NCBI RefSeq assembly: GCF_002250565.1
Contig: NZ_NMVJ01000001.1
Coordinates: 806,001 to 870,000, forward strand
DNA from: Parenemella sanctibonifatiensis
GTDB lineage: Bacteria; Actinomycetota; Actinomycetes; Propionibacteriales; Propionibacteriaceae
Direction of reading: 5' to 3'
DNA: 64,000 nt
Positions 1-8,540 of the stretch are shown here, in pieces (the stretch's first letter is position 1; each line of letters begins with the position of its first letter). Made by a program: the position numbers and the translations under genes. The notes under the pieces are model-generated. The model was given only the letters and a program-made list of their open reading frames with translations. It was not told the DNA's origin and searched no databases.

Positions 1-912
1 GGCGAGCACCAACCGGTCCAGCACCGAGGCATACAGGGCCGTACGCCAGGGCTGCTCGGTCGCCAACAGTTGGTCCAGGTCGGTGCGCAGTTCGCTCCAC
101 CACCGCGGCTCCCACCAGGCGCTGAATCCGGCGAGTTCCTCGCGGGTGCCGGCCAGGGTGCGGACCAGTTCCTCGGAGTCGGCAGCCTCGGCCCGGAAGG
201 CGAGGTCACCGCGGACCAGCTGGCGCAGCCGGTGCCCGACGACCCCGACCGCGAGCTGTTCGACGGTCTCGTCCTGGCTCACCTTCACCGGCGGCGGCAC
301 ATCGGACAGCCCGGTCGCCGGGGCGCCGATCCGCTGCTGCAGGGAAGGGAAGCGGGTCACCACGATCGCGCCTGAGGCGGTCAGCAGTCTTTCCAGGGCG
401 GCGAACTGCTCATCGGTGGCGCGGTCGGAGACCAGCTTGACCTCGCGGTAGCGGGCGGTCGTCAGTCCGCCGCGCCGGACCGTCACCTGGTCATCGCGGA
501 CCCGCGCCAGCACCGCGCCGGCCTGATCGCGCAGTTGATAGGTCTGCCGCTGGCAGTCCAACCCGGCCACCGGACCCAGCGGGGCCCGGCGCCACAGCGG
601 CACCAGCCGGTCCAGCAACTCCAGCGGCAGGTCGGCGCTGCCCATCGGCTCGGTGTACTCGCGGGGCAACATCGGCGCCCAGTTCGGGCAGGCCAGATAC
701 CAGTCGCCGGTGGAGCGCATCACCCGGTGGGCCAGCACCACGCCGCTGCGCAGCAGCCGAAAATCAGGGGCGTCGAAGACGGTCGCCTGCAGGTCGTAGG
801 TGTCGCTGACCTGCCGCACCACCGCTGCCACGCCGGCATTGCCCCGGAACTGGAGCGGCGCCCCTGCGTACGACATCTCGCAGCGCAGGACACGCTGATG
901 GTCCTTGGCCAT
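1..912 (-). CDS. CYTH/CHAD domain protein (3' end beyond window)
   Basis: The minus-strand frame is open from an ATG at 912 to the window edge (304 codons, no stop), so the C-terminus is missing. GGAGGT lies 4 nt before the ATG. Residues 1 to about 200 look like a CYTH (triphosphate tunnel) fold: a segment reading TVFDAPDFRLLRSGVVLAHR, then TGDWYLACPNW, then YREVKLVSD, which resemble the alternating charged strands of that family. The part after about residue 215 is helical and is where a CHAD domain would sit. CYTH-CHAD proteins bind or hydrolyse triphosphates or bind polyphosphate, but the usual CYTH ExExK start is replaced by LRCEMSY, so catalysis is uncertain. It lies just downstream of topA on the same strand. 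Confidence 0.7.
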   Translation of the reverse strand, partial: MAKDHQRVLRCEMSYAGAPLQFRGNAGVAAVVRQVSDTYDLQATVFDAPDFRLLRSGVVLAHRVMRSTGDWYLACPNWAPMLPREYTEPMGSADLPLELLDRLVPLWRRAPLGPVAGLDCQRQTYQLRDQAGAVLARVRDDQVTVRRGGLTTARYREVKLVSDRATDEQFAALERLLTASGAIVVTRFPSLQQRIGAPATGLSDVPPPVKVSQDETVEQLAVGVVGHRLRQLVRGDLAFRAEAADSEELVRTLAGTREELAGFSAWWEPRWWSELRTDLDQLLATEQPWRTALYASVLDRLVLA

Positions 913-965
913 CCCCACCTCCGATCGATCCGGGCCTCAGGCGCGGAGTCTATCGACCCGGTCCG

Positions 966-3725
966 TCAGGAAGGGGTCGACTTCCCCGCTGCCGGCTTGC
1001 GGGTGGCGCTGCTCTTGGCCGGGGCCTTCTTCGCGGCGGCCTTCTTCGCCGGCGCCTTCTTGGCGGGCGCCTTCCTGCGGGCCGGCGCCTTCTTGGCAGG
1101 CGCCTTCGCGCGACGTTCGGCGAGCAGCTCGGAGGCCCGCTCATCGGTCAGCGTCTCCAACGAGTCACCCGTCCGGAGGCTGGCATTGGTGACACCGTCA
1201 GTGACATAGGGACCGAAGCGGCCATCCTTGACGACCATCGGCTTCTCGGAGACCGGATCCACACCCAGCTCCTTCAGCGGCGGCTTGGCCGCGGCCCGGC
1301 CACGTCGCTTGGGCTGAGCGAACAGTTCCTCGGCCTGCTCCATCGTGACCGTGAAGATCTCGTCCTCCGACCCCAGCGAACGCGAGTCGGTGCCCTTCTT
1401 CACGAACGGCCCGTAGGGGCCGTTGCGGGCGATCACCTCGGTGCCGTCGTCGGTGGTGCCGACCACTCGCGGCAGCGACAACAGTTGCAGCGCTTCGGTG
1501 AGTGTCACGGTTTCGGGCTGCATCGACTTGAACAGCGAGGCGGTACGCGGCTTGGCCGACTTCGGCGCATCCTCGGGCAGCACCTCGGTGACGTAGGGGC
1601 CGAACCGGCCAGTCCGCGCCACGATCGGATTGCCGGTCTCGGGGTCGATGCCGACCTCGCGCTCCTCGCCCATCGGCCGGGCCAGGAACTCCTTGGCCTG
1701 TTCCAGCGTGAGCTCGTCGGGGGGCAGGTCGTCGGGGACATTGGCCCGCTTCTCCTTGCCCTCGGCGTCGGTCTCCTCGACATAGGTGCCGTAACGCCCG
1801 ACGCGCACCACCACACCGCTGTCGAGATCGCCGACCGGGAAGGTCGACATGGCTCGGGCGTCGATCTCGCCGAGCTCGTTGACCAGAGCCTGCAGCCCTC
1901 GCTCGCCCTGATCGGGATTGCCGAAGAAAAACTCCGACAGCACCGCGACCCGTTCGGCGCGGCCGTTGGCGATCTCGTCGAGGGTCTGCTCCATCCCGGC
2001 CGTGAAGTCGTAGTCGACGAGCTGGCCGAAGTGCTCGACCAGCATCCGGGTGACCGCGAACGCCAACCAGGTCGGCACCAGCGCTGCACCCTTCTTGAAG
2101 ACGTAGTCGCGGCTGGTGATGGTGCGGATGATCGAGGCGTACGTGGAGGGTCGGCCAATCTCCAACTCCTCCAGCCGCGCGACCAGCGTCGGCTCGGTGT
2201 AGCGGGCCGGCGGCTTGGTTTCGTGACCGTTGGGAGTCACCTCGGTGGCGGTGAGCTGCTGTTGCTGCGACAACTGCGGCAGCTTGGTCTCCTTGTCGCC
2301 GCGGCCGGCATCGTCGTAGACCCGCAGGAAGCCGTCGAAGGTGGTGGTGCGGCCGGTGGCGGTCAGCCCGTACTCGGCGACACTGCGCTCCCCCACCGCA
2401 ATCGGCTCGGGAGTGGTCGCCTCGATCTGGACTGTGACCGATTCCACCTGGGCGTCGGCCATCTGGGAGGCCAGGGTACGCCGCCAGATCAGCTCGTAGA
2501 GCCGGAACTGGTCGCCAGTCAGGCCGGTCTGCGCCGGCGTCTTGAAGGTGTCGCCTGCGGGGCGGATCGCCTCGTGGGCTTCCTGGGCGTTCTTGACCTT
2601 CGACTTGTACATCCGCGGCGAATTGGGCAGATAGTTCTGCCCGTACAGCTGGCCCGCCTGGGATCGGGCCGCGCTGATCGCCTGGCTGGACAGCTCGATC
2701 GAGTCGGTACGCATGTAGGTGATGAAGCCGGCCTCGTAGAGCTGCTGGGCCACCTGCATGGTGCGCTGGGAGGAGAAACCGAGTTTGTTGCCGCCCTCCT
2801 GCTGCAAGGTCGTGGTGCGGAACGGGGCGTACGGCTGCCGCTTGCTGGCGCGCGATTCAACGCCGGTGACGACGTACGCCGCCTGCTCCAGCCCCGTGGC
2901 GATCCGGCGGGCACTGGACTCGTCCAGCTGTTCGACCGGATCCTTGGCCTTCACCTGGCCGCGGTCGTCGAAGTCACGGCTCTCCGCCACGCGTACGCCG
3001 CCGACGGTGCGCAACCGGGCCGGGAAGTGCGGCTCATCCTTGGCCGATGCCTGCTGATCCTGCGCCAACGCCATGGTGGCGGTGACGTCCCAGTAGCTGG
3101 CGGAGCGGAAGGCGATCCGTTCCCGCTCCCGGTCGACGATCAGGCGGGTCGCGACCGACTGGACTCGGCCCGCGGACAGCCGCGGCTTGACCTTCTTCCA
3201 CAGCACCGGGGAGACCTCATAGCCGTAGAGCCGGTCCAGGATCCGGCGGGTTTCCTGGGCATCCACCAGGTCGGTGTCAAGATCGCGGGGATGCTCGACG
3301 GCCTCCAGGATCGCGGCCTTGGTGATCTCGTGGAAGACCATCCGGCGGGCCGGCACCTTGGGCTTGAGTTCCTCGAGCAGGTGCCACGCGATCGCCTCGC
3401 CCTCCCGGTCACCGTCGGTGGCGAGCAGGAGCTCGTCGGCGTCCTTGAGCGCGGCCTTCAACTCACGCATCGTGGATCGCTTGTCGGCGGCCACCACGTA
3501 GAGCGGGGCGAAGTCGTCGTCGACGTTGACGCCCGTGCGGGCCCACGGCTGGCCCTTGTACTTGGCCGGTACCTCGGCGGCGCCGGTCGGCAGGTCACGG
3601 ATGTGACCCCGGGAGGAGAGCACCTCATAACCGGCGCCGAGATAGCTGGCGATCTTGGTGGCCTTGGTGGGCGACTCCACGACAACGAGTCGTTGTGCAG
3701 CACCGTTCTGGGGCTTGTTGGCCAC
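966..3725 (-). CDS. topA: DNA topoisomerase I
   Basis: Type IA topoisomerase (919 aa) that relaxes negatively supercoiled DNA through a transient 5'-phosphotyrosine. The N-terminal TOPRIM domain opens with RLVVVESPTKA and carries the acidic TDGDREGE motif at 103-110. The catalytic tyrosine is Tyr337 in FITYMRTDS. The second half has several repeats of the kind GRFGPYV / GRYGTYV, the actinobacterial C-terminal repeats, and no zinc-finger cysteines. The last 50 or so residues are a Lys/Ala/Pro tail (AKKAPA repeats) typical of actinobacterial TopA, which binds DNA and aids processivity. The start is GTG, with AAAGGAG 7 nt upstream. Start of the block syntenic with M. tuberculosis (Rv3646c). Confidence 0.97.
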   Translation of the reverse strand: MANKPQNGAAQRLVVVESPTKATKIASYLGAGYEVLSSRGHIRDLPTGAAEVPAKYKGQPWARTGVNVDDDFAPLYVVAADKRSTMRELKAALKDADELLLATDGDREGEAIAWHLLEELKPKVPARRMVFHEITKAAILEAVEHPRDLDTDLVDAQETRRILDRLYGYEVSPVLWKKVKPRLSAGRVQSVATRLIVDRERERIAFRSASYWDVTATMALAQDQQASAKDEPHFPARLRTVGGVRVAESRDFDDRGQVKAKDPVEQLDESSARRIATGLEQAAYVVTGVESRASKRQPYAPFRTTTLQQEGGNKLGFSSQRTMQVAQQLYEAGFITYMRTDSIELSSQAISAARSQAGQLYGQNYLPNSPRMYKSKVKNAQEAHEAIRPAGDTFKTPAQTGLTGDQFRLYELIWRRTLASQMADAQVESVTVQIEATTPEPIAVGERSVAEYGLTATGRTTTFDGFLRVYDDAGRGDKETKLPQLSQQQQLTATEVTPNGHETKPPARYTEPTLVARLEELEIGRPSTYASIIRTITSRDYVFKKGAALVPTWLAFAVTRMLVEHFGQLVDYDFTAGMEQTLDEIANGRAERVAVLSEFFFGNPDQGERGLQALVNELGEIDARAMSTFPVGDLDSGVVVRVGRYGTYVEETDAEGKEKRANVPDDLPPDELTLEQAKEFLARPMGEEREVGIDPETGNPIVARTGRFGPYVTEVLPEDAPKSAKPRTASLFKSMQPETVTLTEALQLLSLPRVVGTTDDGTEVIARNGPYGPFVKKGTDSRSLGSEDEIFTVTMEQAEELFAQPKRRGRAAAKPPLKELGVDPVSEKPMVVKDGRFGPYVTDGVTNASLRTGDSLETLTDERASELLAERRAKAPAKKAPARRKAPAKKAPAKKAAAKKAPAKSSATRKPAAGKSTPS

Positions 3726-3850
3726 GCCCTCACTCCTTTGAATGTTCGTTCCTACCGTCCCCAGCTGCCTTGATGCCGCGCGGTTCCACCGGTCAACACC
3801 GGCACACTCTACGTCACCGCCTCAGCGGGCCCGATCAGCGTTGCAGAAAC

Positions 3851-5356
3851 TCAGCTTTGCAGAAAACCGAGCAGGATCAGCTCCCGCAGCCGCGGCGCGA
3901 GCCGAGCCCGGAGCCCCGATGCCGGTTCGTCGAGCACCTGCCCGACCGCATCAACCAGGACGCCCAGGGTCAGGTCGCCGTCGCAGGCGCCGACCACCGC
4001 CGCAGTCGCGGTGTCGACGATCTCAGCCCGTCCCAGTCCGAACCGCTGCCGCAACACGATCGCCTCGGGGTCGTCGGCACCGGGCTGCCCGATCGCCTCC
4101 TGGGAGACCCCCTCGACCGGTCGCGGTGCCAGCTGCCACAGCTCCGTCTCGCTCGCGCGGGCCAGCCACAGGCTGTCGCGGGTGGCGGCGTACGCCTGCC
4201 CCACCGGTTGGTGGACCTGGTGCGGCCACGCCTCATAGCGGCGTACCGGATCCTCGCGGTGGGAGTTGACCACCAGCACCCAGCCCATCGACACCCCGGT
4301 GATGCGCTGCTGGGCGAAGTAGTCCAGCCAGGCGTCGTACCGATGCCGCCAGTGCGGCGTACGGTCCAATCCGGCGTCGGTGAGCCAGACCTCGATGTAT
4401 TCGTAGGGATCCAGCGACTCCCGTTCCAGGAACCACGCGTCGGCGCCGGCCGGCAGCCACGCCGCCACCCGGTCCTGCCAGTCCTGGCCGTCGATCTGAG
4501 CCCAGTTGCCCAGCACCTGCAGACAGCCGCCCTCGGTCAGGTGGGCGCCGCTGCCGCTGATCACCTGGGCCACCAAACCGTCGGCCTCGAAACCGCCCTC
4601 GCGGTAGGTCAGCGCTGCCGTGTCGGGCGGGCTCATCACGTACGGCGGATTGGTGACGATCAGATCGAAGCGTTCCGAGACGGGTTCGTAGAGGCTGCCG
4701 AGCCGCAGTTCGGCGCTCGCCCCGGACAGCGCCAGGGTGAGCTCGGCGAGCTCCAGGGCGCGCCGGTTGAGGTCGGTGGCGACCACGTGGTTGGCGTGTT
4801 GGGTCAGGTGCAGGGCCTGGACGCCACAACCAGTCCCGAGGTCCAGCGCCGAGTCGACCGGGGTCGGCATGGTGAGCTGGGTCAGCGTGGTCGAGGCGGG
4901 CGAGACCCCGAGCACATAGTCGGCAGCCGGGTCCGGGGCGACATGGTCCAGCCCCGGGGTGAGGTCGGAGACGATCCATCCCAGATCGCCGGCGTCGCTG
5001 GCGTACGGCCGGACATCCACGGCGGCGCGCACCCGTCCGGCGCCGGCAGGGTCGGGTACGCCGGTGATGAGGCCGGCCGCGGTGACGGCCTCGAAGCTGT
5101 CAGGCAGGGCGGCGCGGACCTGCTCGGCGGGCAAGTCCTGTTGCAGCGTCCAGAGCCGGATCAGGGTCGCCAGCGGGTCATCCGCGCCGGCCAGCGCATG
5201 GTGTTCAGTGAGGGCACGGTCGGCAGCGACGGTCGTGTTGCGACCCAACCCGAGCTGACCGGCATCGCCGATCCGCTCCAGGAGTCGGTCGACCCGATAG
5301 TCGGCGGCCTCGAGGTCGGGCCGCAATTGCTGGGCCAGCTCGGCTGCGTCGGGCAT
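3851..5356 (-). CDS. Class I SAM-dependent methyltransferase (NPPY type)
   Basis: A 501-aa protein. Residues 1-145 are an N-terminal domain typical of actinobacterial DUF7059 methyltransferases. A Rossmann core follows with the SAM-binding DLGTGCG at 172-178, an acidic ATDLN after strand 2, and NPPY at 236-239. NPPY is the signature of enzymes that methylate an amide or amino nitrogen (PrmC, RsmC and N6-adenine families). The C-terminal third (from about 330) resembles DUF7782. The substrate cannot be read from the sequence; rRNA or protein glutamine methylation are the obvious options. AGAGGTG precedes the ATG. It lies about 125 bp downstream of topA's divergent-side leader, on the same strand. 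Confidence 0.85.
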   Translation of the reverse strand: MPDAAELAQQLRPDLEAADYRVDRLLERIGDAGQLGLGRNTTVAADRALTEHHALAGADDPLATLIRLWTLQQDLPAEQVRAALPDSFEAVTAAGLITGVPDPAGAGRVRAAVDVRPYASDAGDLGWIVSDLTPGLDHVAPDPAADYVLGVSPASTTLTQLTMPTPVDSALDLGTGCGVQALHLTQHANHVVATDLNRRALELAELTLALSGASAELRLGSLYEPVSERFDLIVTNPPYVMSPPDTAALTYREGGFEADGLVAQVISGSGAHLTEGGCLQVLGNWAQIDGQDWQDRVAAWLPAGADAWFLERESLDPYEYIEVWLTDAGLDRTPHWRHRYDAWLDYFAQQRITGVSMGWVLVVNSHREDPVRRYEAWPHQVHQPVGQAYAATRDSLWLARASETELWQLAPRPVEGVSQEAIGQPGADDPEAIVLRQRFGLGRAEIVDTATAAVVGACDGDLTLGVLVDAVGQVLDEPASGLRARLAPRLRELILLGFLQS

Positions 5357-5390
5357 TCAGCGCACCTCTCTGTTCAACGCACGGCTCTGT

Positions 5391-6350
5391 TCAACGCACT
5401 TCGGCGATCCGGTCAGCGATCCACGAGATGGCGCGGTCGATCATCTCGCTGCCGATCGCAACGCCGTCGGGGCCTTCGAAGACATGGCCGCCGTCGGTGA
5501 CCACCAGCTCGACTTGGTTGCCGGTCTGTTCCAGATCCTTGGCCAACCCTTCGGACTGCGCCAGCGGCACCACGTCGTCGTCGCGACCGTGCACCAGCAG
5601 GGTGGGCGGCAGGCCCGGACGGACCAGACCGCTCGGAGATGAGCCCGGGGTCTCCCAGCCCTGGGCCTCCAGAGCGAGCAGCCGGCGCACCAGCGAACGA
5701 TCAACCCCGGCGGGCAAGTTGGCCGGAATCGCCGACAGCGGCACCGGCCGGTGGGTGTCGAGCCCCAGCGAGGCCGCCAGCAGGGTGACGCCACTGCCGG
5801 GCTGGGCGCCGGGAGAATGGAAGGACAGCAACGACATCAGGTCGGTCGGACCATAGAAGTCGACCATCGCGCGCACCGGTGAGCCTTCGGCGTACGCCGC
5901 CAGCAGCCCCAGATGCCCGCCGGCCGATTCGCCCCACAGGGCGAGGCGACGGTGGTCGTATCCAAAGGCCTCGGAGTTGTCGACCAGCCAGGCCAGCGCA
6001 TCGCGTACGTCATCGCGCGGCGCCGGGAAGGGCGCCTCGTCCAGCAGTCGATAGTCCAGGCTCGCGACGGCCATGCCCGCCTCGAGCACCCGACCGAACA
6101 GGGGCTGCAGGTTGATCGGCAGCATCCGACGAGTGCCATGCTCCCAGGAGCCGCCGTGGACCCAGACCACCAGCGGTGGCCGGTCGACGCCGGCGGGCGC
6201 CCGCAGATCGAGGCTGAGCGGCCGATAGCCGTCCCAGGCGGCGTAGTGCAGTTCCTGCCACACCTTCTCCCCCAGCGCGCCGACGGTGGGCGCCGGCACG
6301 GGCACCCGCTCCACGCCGAGGCTGGTGGGGAGAGTCACGAGTGGTTCCAT
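5391..6350 (-). CDS. Alpha/beta hydrolase, acetyl-esterase-like
   Basis: A hydrolase of the BD-FAE / hormone-sensitive-lipase-like type, about 319 aa from ATG 6350. It has the oxyanion motif VHGGSWEHG near residue 65, the nucleophile elbow GESAGG near 142, an acidic residue in LLVHGRDDDVVP, and the catalytic His in VTDGGHVF. No signal peptide is seen, so it is probably cytoplasmic. The frame can be extended three codons to a GTG at 6359. I chose 6350 because it lies 7 nt after a TAGCGT box and there is no Shine-Dalgarno site, which suggests a leaderless transcript. The natural ester substrate is unknown. It starts 35 nt upstream of the methyltransferase gene and could be cotranscribed with it. 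Confidence 0.85.
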   Translation of the reverse strand: MEPLVTLPTSLGVERVPVPAPTVGALGEKVWQELHYAAWDGYRPLSLDLRAPAGVDRPPLVVWVHGGSWEHGTRRMLPINLQPLFGRVLEAGMAVASLDYRLLDEAPFPAPRDDVRDALAWLVDNSEAFGYDHRRLALWGESAGGHLGLLAAYAEGSPVRAMVDFYGPTDLMSLLSFHSPGAQPGSGVTLLAASLGLDTHRPVPLSAIPANLPAGVDRSLVRRLLALEAQGWETPGSSPSGLVRPGLPPTLLVHGRDDDVVPLAQSEGLAKDLEQTGNQVELVVTDGGHVFEGPDGVAIGSEMIDRAISWIADRIAEVR

Positions 6351-6357
6351 GGGGATC

Positions 6358-6363
6358 ACGCTA
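6358..6363 (-). promoter_or_regulatory. Candidate -10 box of leaderless hydrolase gene
   Basis: TAGCGT on the minus strand ends 7 nt before the ATG at 6350, so transcription would begin at or next to the start codon. I saw no convincing -35 box. Confidence 0.45.
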
Positions 6364-6414
6364 GCGAGGTGGGGGCCAGCGTGGTGCGCGCGGGCTCAGT
6401 TCGGTCGCGGCGAA

Positions 6415-6434
6415 TCACCTGCGACGGCAGGTGA
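6415..6434. repeat. Perfect inverted repeat (8-bp arms)
   Basis: TCACCTGC, a 4-nt GACG loop, then GCAGGTGA. One base separates it from the next inverted repeat. No T-run follows on either strand, so this is not an obvious terminator. Confidence 0.6.
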
Positions 6435-6435
6435 A

Positions 6436-6454
6436 GGCACGTCGGCGACGTGCC
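6436..6454. repeat. Perfect inverted repeat (8-bp arms)
   Basis: GGCACGTC, loop GGC, GACGTGCC. It sits immediately beside 6415-6434, giving a double hairpin or a pair of protein-binding palindromes upstream of the hydrolase promoter. Confidence 0.6.
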
Positions 6455-6524
6455 GGTTGGGATCAACGACGCAGCAACGACGACGTGGCGGGTCGGCAGG
6501 TTGGTCTGCCGTCACGGCTGGCCG

Positions 6525-6554
6525 TGCACAACTGCACGATGCTGTAGTTGTGCA
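6525..6554. repeat. Perfect inverted repeat (9-bp arms)
   Basis: TGCACAACT and AGTTGTGCA flank a 12-nt loop. Function unknown; it could be a hairpin or an operator with widely spaced half-sites. Confidence 0.55.
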
Positions 6555-6678
6555 GGTGAAACCGGCACGGCTTCATTGCTGCGTCTGTGATCCCACCCGG
6601 CACTTCATCGGAGTGGACGTACGCCGACGCACCCAGCTCGGACGGCGTCCGACCGCAGCGCCACAACTCCAAATCTTC

Positions 6679-6694
6679 TCGAACATTCGTTCGG
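6679..6694. promoter_or_regulatory. LexA (SOS) box, one mismatch
   Basis: TCGAAC-ATTC-GTTCGG matches the actinobacterial SOS box TCGAAC-N4-GTTCGA in 11 of 12 defined positions. It lies 95 bp upstream of the HNH gene start. Confidence 0.7.
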
Positions 6695-6752
6695 TTGATC
6701 GCCGCCTTCTCTAGTTTTTGTCGGTATGACGGCGTAGGCTGAAGGCATTCAA

Positions 6753-6768
6753 TCGAACGCCGGTTCGA
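6753..6768. promoter_or_regulatory. LexA (SOS) box, perfect
   Basis: TCGAACGCCGGTTCGA is an exact match to TCGAAC-N4-GTTCGA and a complete 16-bp palindrome, 20 bp before the HNH start codon. A possible -10 box TAGGCT at 6735-6740 would place the transcription start just upstream, so LexA bound here would block the promoter. Confidence 0.85.
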
Positions 6769-6788
6769 CCCTCAAGGAAGTGACCGTC

Positions 6789-8342
6789 ATGACCGATCCC
6801 CACGCCGCAGCAGCGCTCCAGGTGGTCTCTGAGATCCGTGCTGCGAAGGCCGAGAAGCTTCGGGCGGAGGCGCGGGAGTTCATGAAGGTCGCCGACTTCG
6901 CCGACCTCTACGACGCGGACTGGTACGCCATCGAATACCCGGGCGGTTCCGGCCCTGTCGGCGAACGGCTGGTGCGTCCGGGCGGGGAGGGTACGCCGCT
7001 GGTTGGTGAGTTCTGCGTCCTCGAGTTGGGCGCCGCACTCGGCATGTCCAGGGACGAGGCCCATGTCGAGTTGGCTCATGCGTTGGCGCTGCGGGGCCGA
7101 TTCCCGATGACCTGGAAAGTGCTCGGTGAAGGCAAGCTGCGAGTGTGGCAGGCGCATCATCTGGTCGGCCAAACCAGCAACCTGCCCGTCGAACTGTGTG
7201 CCCGGATCGATGCGCAAGTCGCCGAGTTCGGGACCTCGATGGGCAAACAAGCCCTGAAGCACATGATCGACGCGATCGTCCTGGAACACTCACCTGAGAC
7301 GGCACAGACTGCACACGAGGCCGAACTGGCCCGCCGGCACGTCTCCATCAACCACCGAGGCGAGGGCGTAACCCGACACATCGAAGCCACCGTTGACGTC
7401 ACCACCGCAATCCACCTCGATGCCCAACTGAATCGGCTCGCGACCATCATCGGCCAAAGTCAACTCCACAACCGCCGCGCCGAGAGCACCGCGGGCGATG
7501 TGCCGGCGACGATGGACCCGCGCGACGTACGGCGAGCCCTCGCGCTCGGGATCCTCGCCACCCCAGCCCGGGCACTGCACCTGCTGCAAGACTCATTGAT
7601 CGACGAGCTCGACGACATCGAACTCGCCCACGCGCCCGACGAGGACCACCTGGAGCCTGGTTCGGGGTGCCCGACGGCGAGCTCCCCGGCCCACACCTGC
7701 GGGCAGGTCACCGTCGATCCAGCCAAGCTGTTGCCGAAGGCCCGGCTCGTCGTCCACGTCACTGATGCCAGCCTCAAAGACGGTGGGATCGCCCGCGTCG
7801 AGGGCGTCGGACCGGTCCTCACCAGCTGGTTGAAAGGCCTGCTGGCCGACTCCCACGTCACCGTCCGCCCCGTCCTCGCACCAGATCAGGCCTGGGCGAC
7901 CGAGGCGTACGAGATCCCCGAGGCCATGCGCGAATGGGTGACACTCAGAAATCCGAGGTCGATGTTCCCGTTCTCCAACCGCAACAGCGGCCACCTCGAC
8001 ATCGACCACACCCAACCCTGGAAGCTCCCACCGCTCGCGATCCTCCCCGACCCAGACCCACCAGACGACCCATCGGACGACGGCCCGTCGGACCAGACAT
8101 CACCCGACGGCCATCCACCGGACGATCCGCCACCAACTCGCCCCGGCAACCTCTCCCCGCTCGCCAGACGAGAACACCGCGCCAAAACCCACGCCAGCTG
8201 GCATGTCGTCCAACCCAGCCCAGGCATCCTCCTGTGGACCTCACCACTCGGATTCCAATACCTCGTCACCGCCAGCCACTGCTGGCTCATCCACGACCCC
8301 CACGACACCATCAACGAAGACGCCACAGCAGCAGCCGCCTGA
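6789..8342 (+). CDS. DUF222 / HNH endonuclease (13E12 repeat family)
   Basis: A 517-aa protein with an N-terminal DUF222 domain (roughly residues 20-330) and a C-terminal HNH nuclease core. The core begins with GHLDIDHTQPW near residue 400 and ends with LARREHRAKTHASWHV. An unusual Pro/Asp-rich insert of about 45 residues (PDPDPPDDPSDDGP and similar) separates the two halves of the HNH fold. This family is multicopy in actinobacteria and includes the M. tuberculosis REP13E12 genes, several of which are LexA-regulated. Two SOS boxes precede it here. I chose ATG 6789 over GTG 6780 because AAGGAAG at 6774-6780 is a well-placed Shine-Dalgarno site for the ATG and overlaps the GTG. A nuclease role is inferred; targets are unknown. 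Confidence 0.9.
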   Translation: MTDPHAAAALQVVSEIRAAKAEKLRAEAREFMKVADFADLYDADWYAIEYPGGSGPVGERLVRPGGEGTPLVGEFCVLELGAALGMSRDEAHVELAHALALRGRFPMTWKVLGEGKLRVWQAHHLVGQTSNLPVELCARIDAQVAEFGTSMGKQALKHMIDAIVLEHSPETAQTAHEAELARRHVSINHRGEGVTRHIEATVDVTTAIHLDAQLNRLATIIGQSQLHNRRAESTAGDVPATMDPRDVRRALALGILATPARALHLLQDSLIDELDDIELAHAPDEDHLEPGSGCPTASSPAHTCGQVTVDPAKLLPKARLVVHVTDASLKDGGIARVEGVGPVLTSWLKGLLADSHVTVRPVLAPDQAWATEAYEIPEAMREWVTLRNPRSMFPFSNRNSGHLDIDHTQPWKLPPLAILPDPDPPDDPSDDGPSDQTSPDGHPPDDPPPTRPGNLSPLARREHRAKTHASWHVVQPSPGILLWTSPLGFQYLVTASHCWLIHDPHDTINEDATAAAA

Positions 8343-8372
8343 CCTACCTGACAGCCCCCGGCCCCCCATGAC

Positions 8373-8528
8373 GCGCGCCCCGCCCTGGCCGCTGGGCTCA
8401 CGCCGCGCCCGATCGCCGCAACCGCCCAGGACACCCGCACGTGGCTCGACGCCGACCCGACCGCCCGGATCACCGGCATCACCACCGAACGTGAGGCCGA
8501 CCTGCTCGCCCGGCGGCGCCACCGCTAG
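8373..8528 (+). pseudogene. Possible C-terminal gene remnant
   Basis: After the HNH gene there is a plus-strand reading frame ending at TAG 8526-8528 with protein-like composition (includes DTRTWLDADPTARITGITTE, then a basic ADLLARRRHR end). It has no start codon or Shine-Dalgarno site. It may be the tail of a gene lost when the HNH element or the neighbouring ABC locus inserted. I could not assign a family; chance coding resemblance in high-GC DNA is possible. Confidence 0.2.
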
Positions 8529-8540
8529 CTGTCCTGACGC

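Larger units (their letters stand above)
6364..6788. other. Hairpin-rich intergenic region before the DUF222-HNH gene
   Basis: About 425 bp without a supportable gene, visibly less GC-rich than its surroundings towards the right. It contains three perfect inverted repeats (6415-6434, 6436-6454, 6525-6554) and two LexA boxes (6679-6694, 6753-6768). A 69-codon minus-strand frame at 6463-6672 has no Shine-Dalgarno site or recognisable sequence and was not called. Confidence 0.7.

Noticed and set aside
3738-3752. Possible LexA box upstream of topA (GAACGAACATTC)
   Set aside because: It lacks the GTTCGA half at the required spacing, so it is not an SOS box.
1485-3773. 762-codon plus-strand open frame opposite topA
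   Set aside because: It is antisense to a clear topoisomerase gene; long open frames on the opposite strand are common in high-GC DNA and this one has no recognisable motifs.
6463-6672. 69-codon minus-strand open frame in the HNH spacer
   Set aside because: No Shine-Dalgarno site, no leaderless box and no recognisable family; overlaps an inverted repeat.
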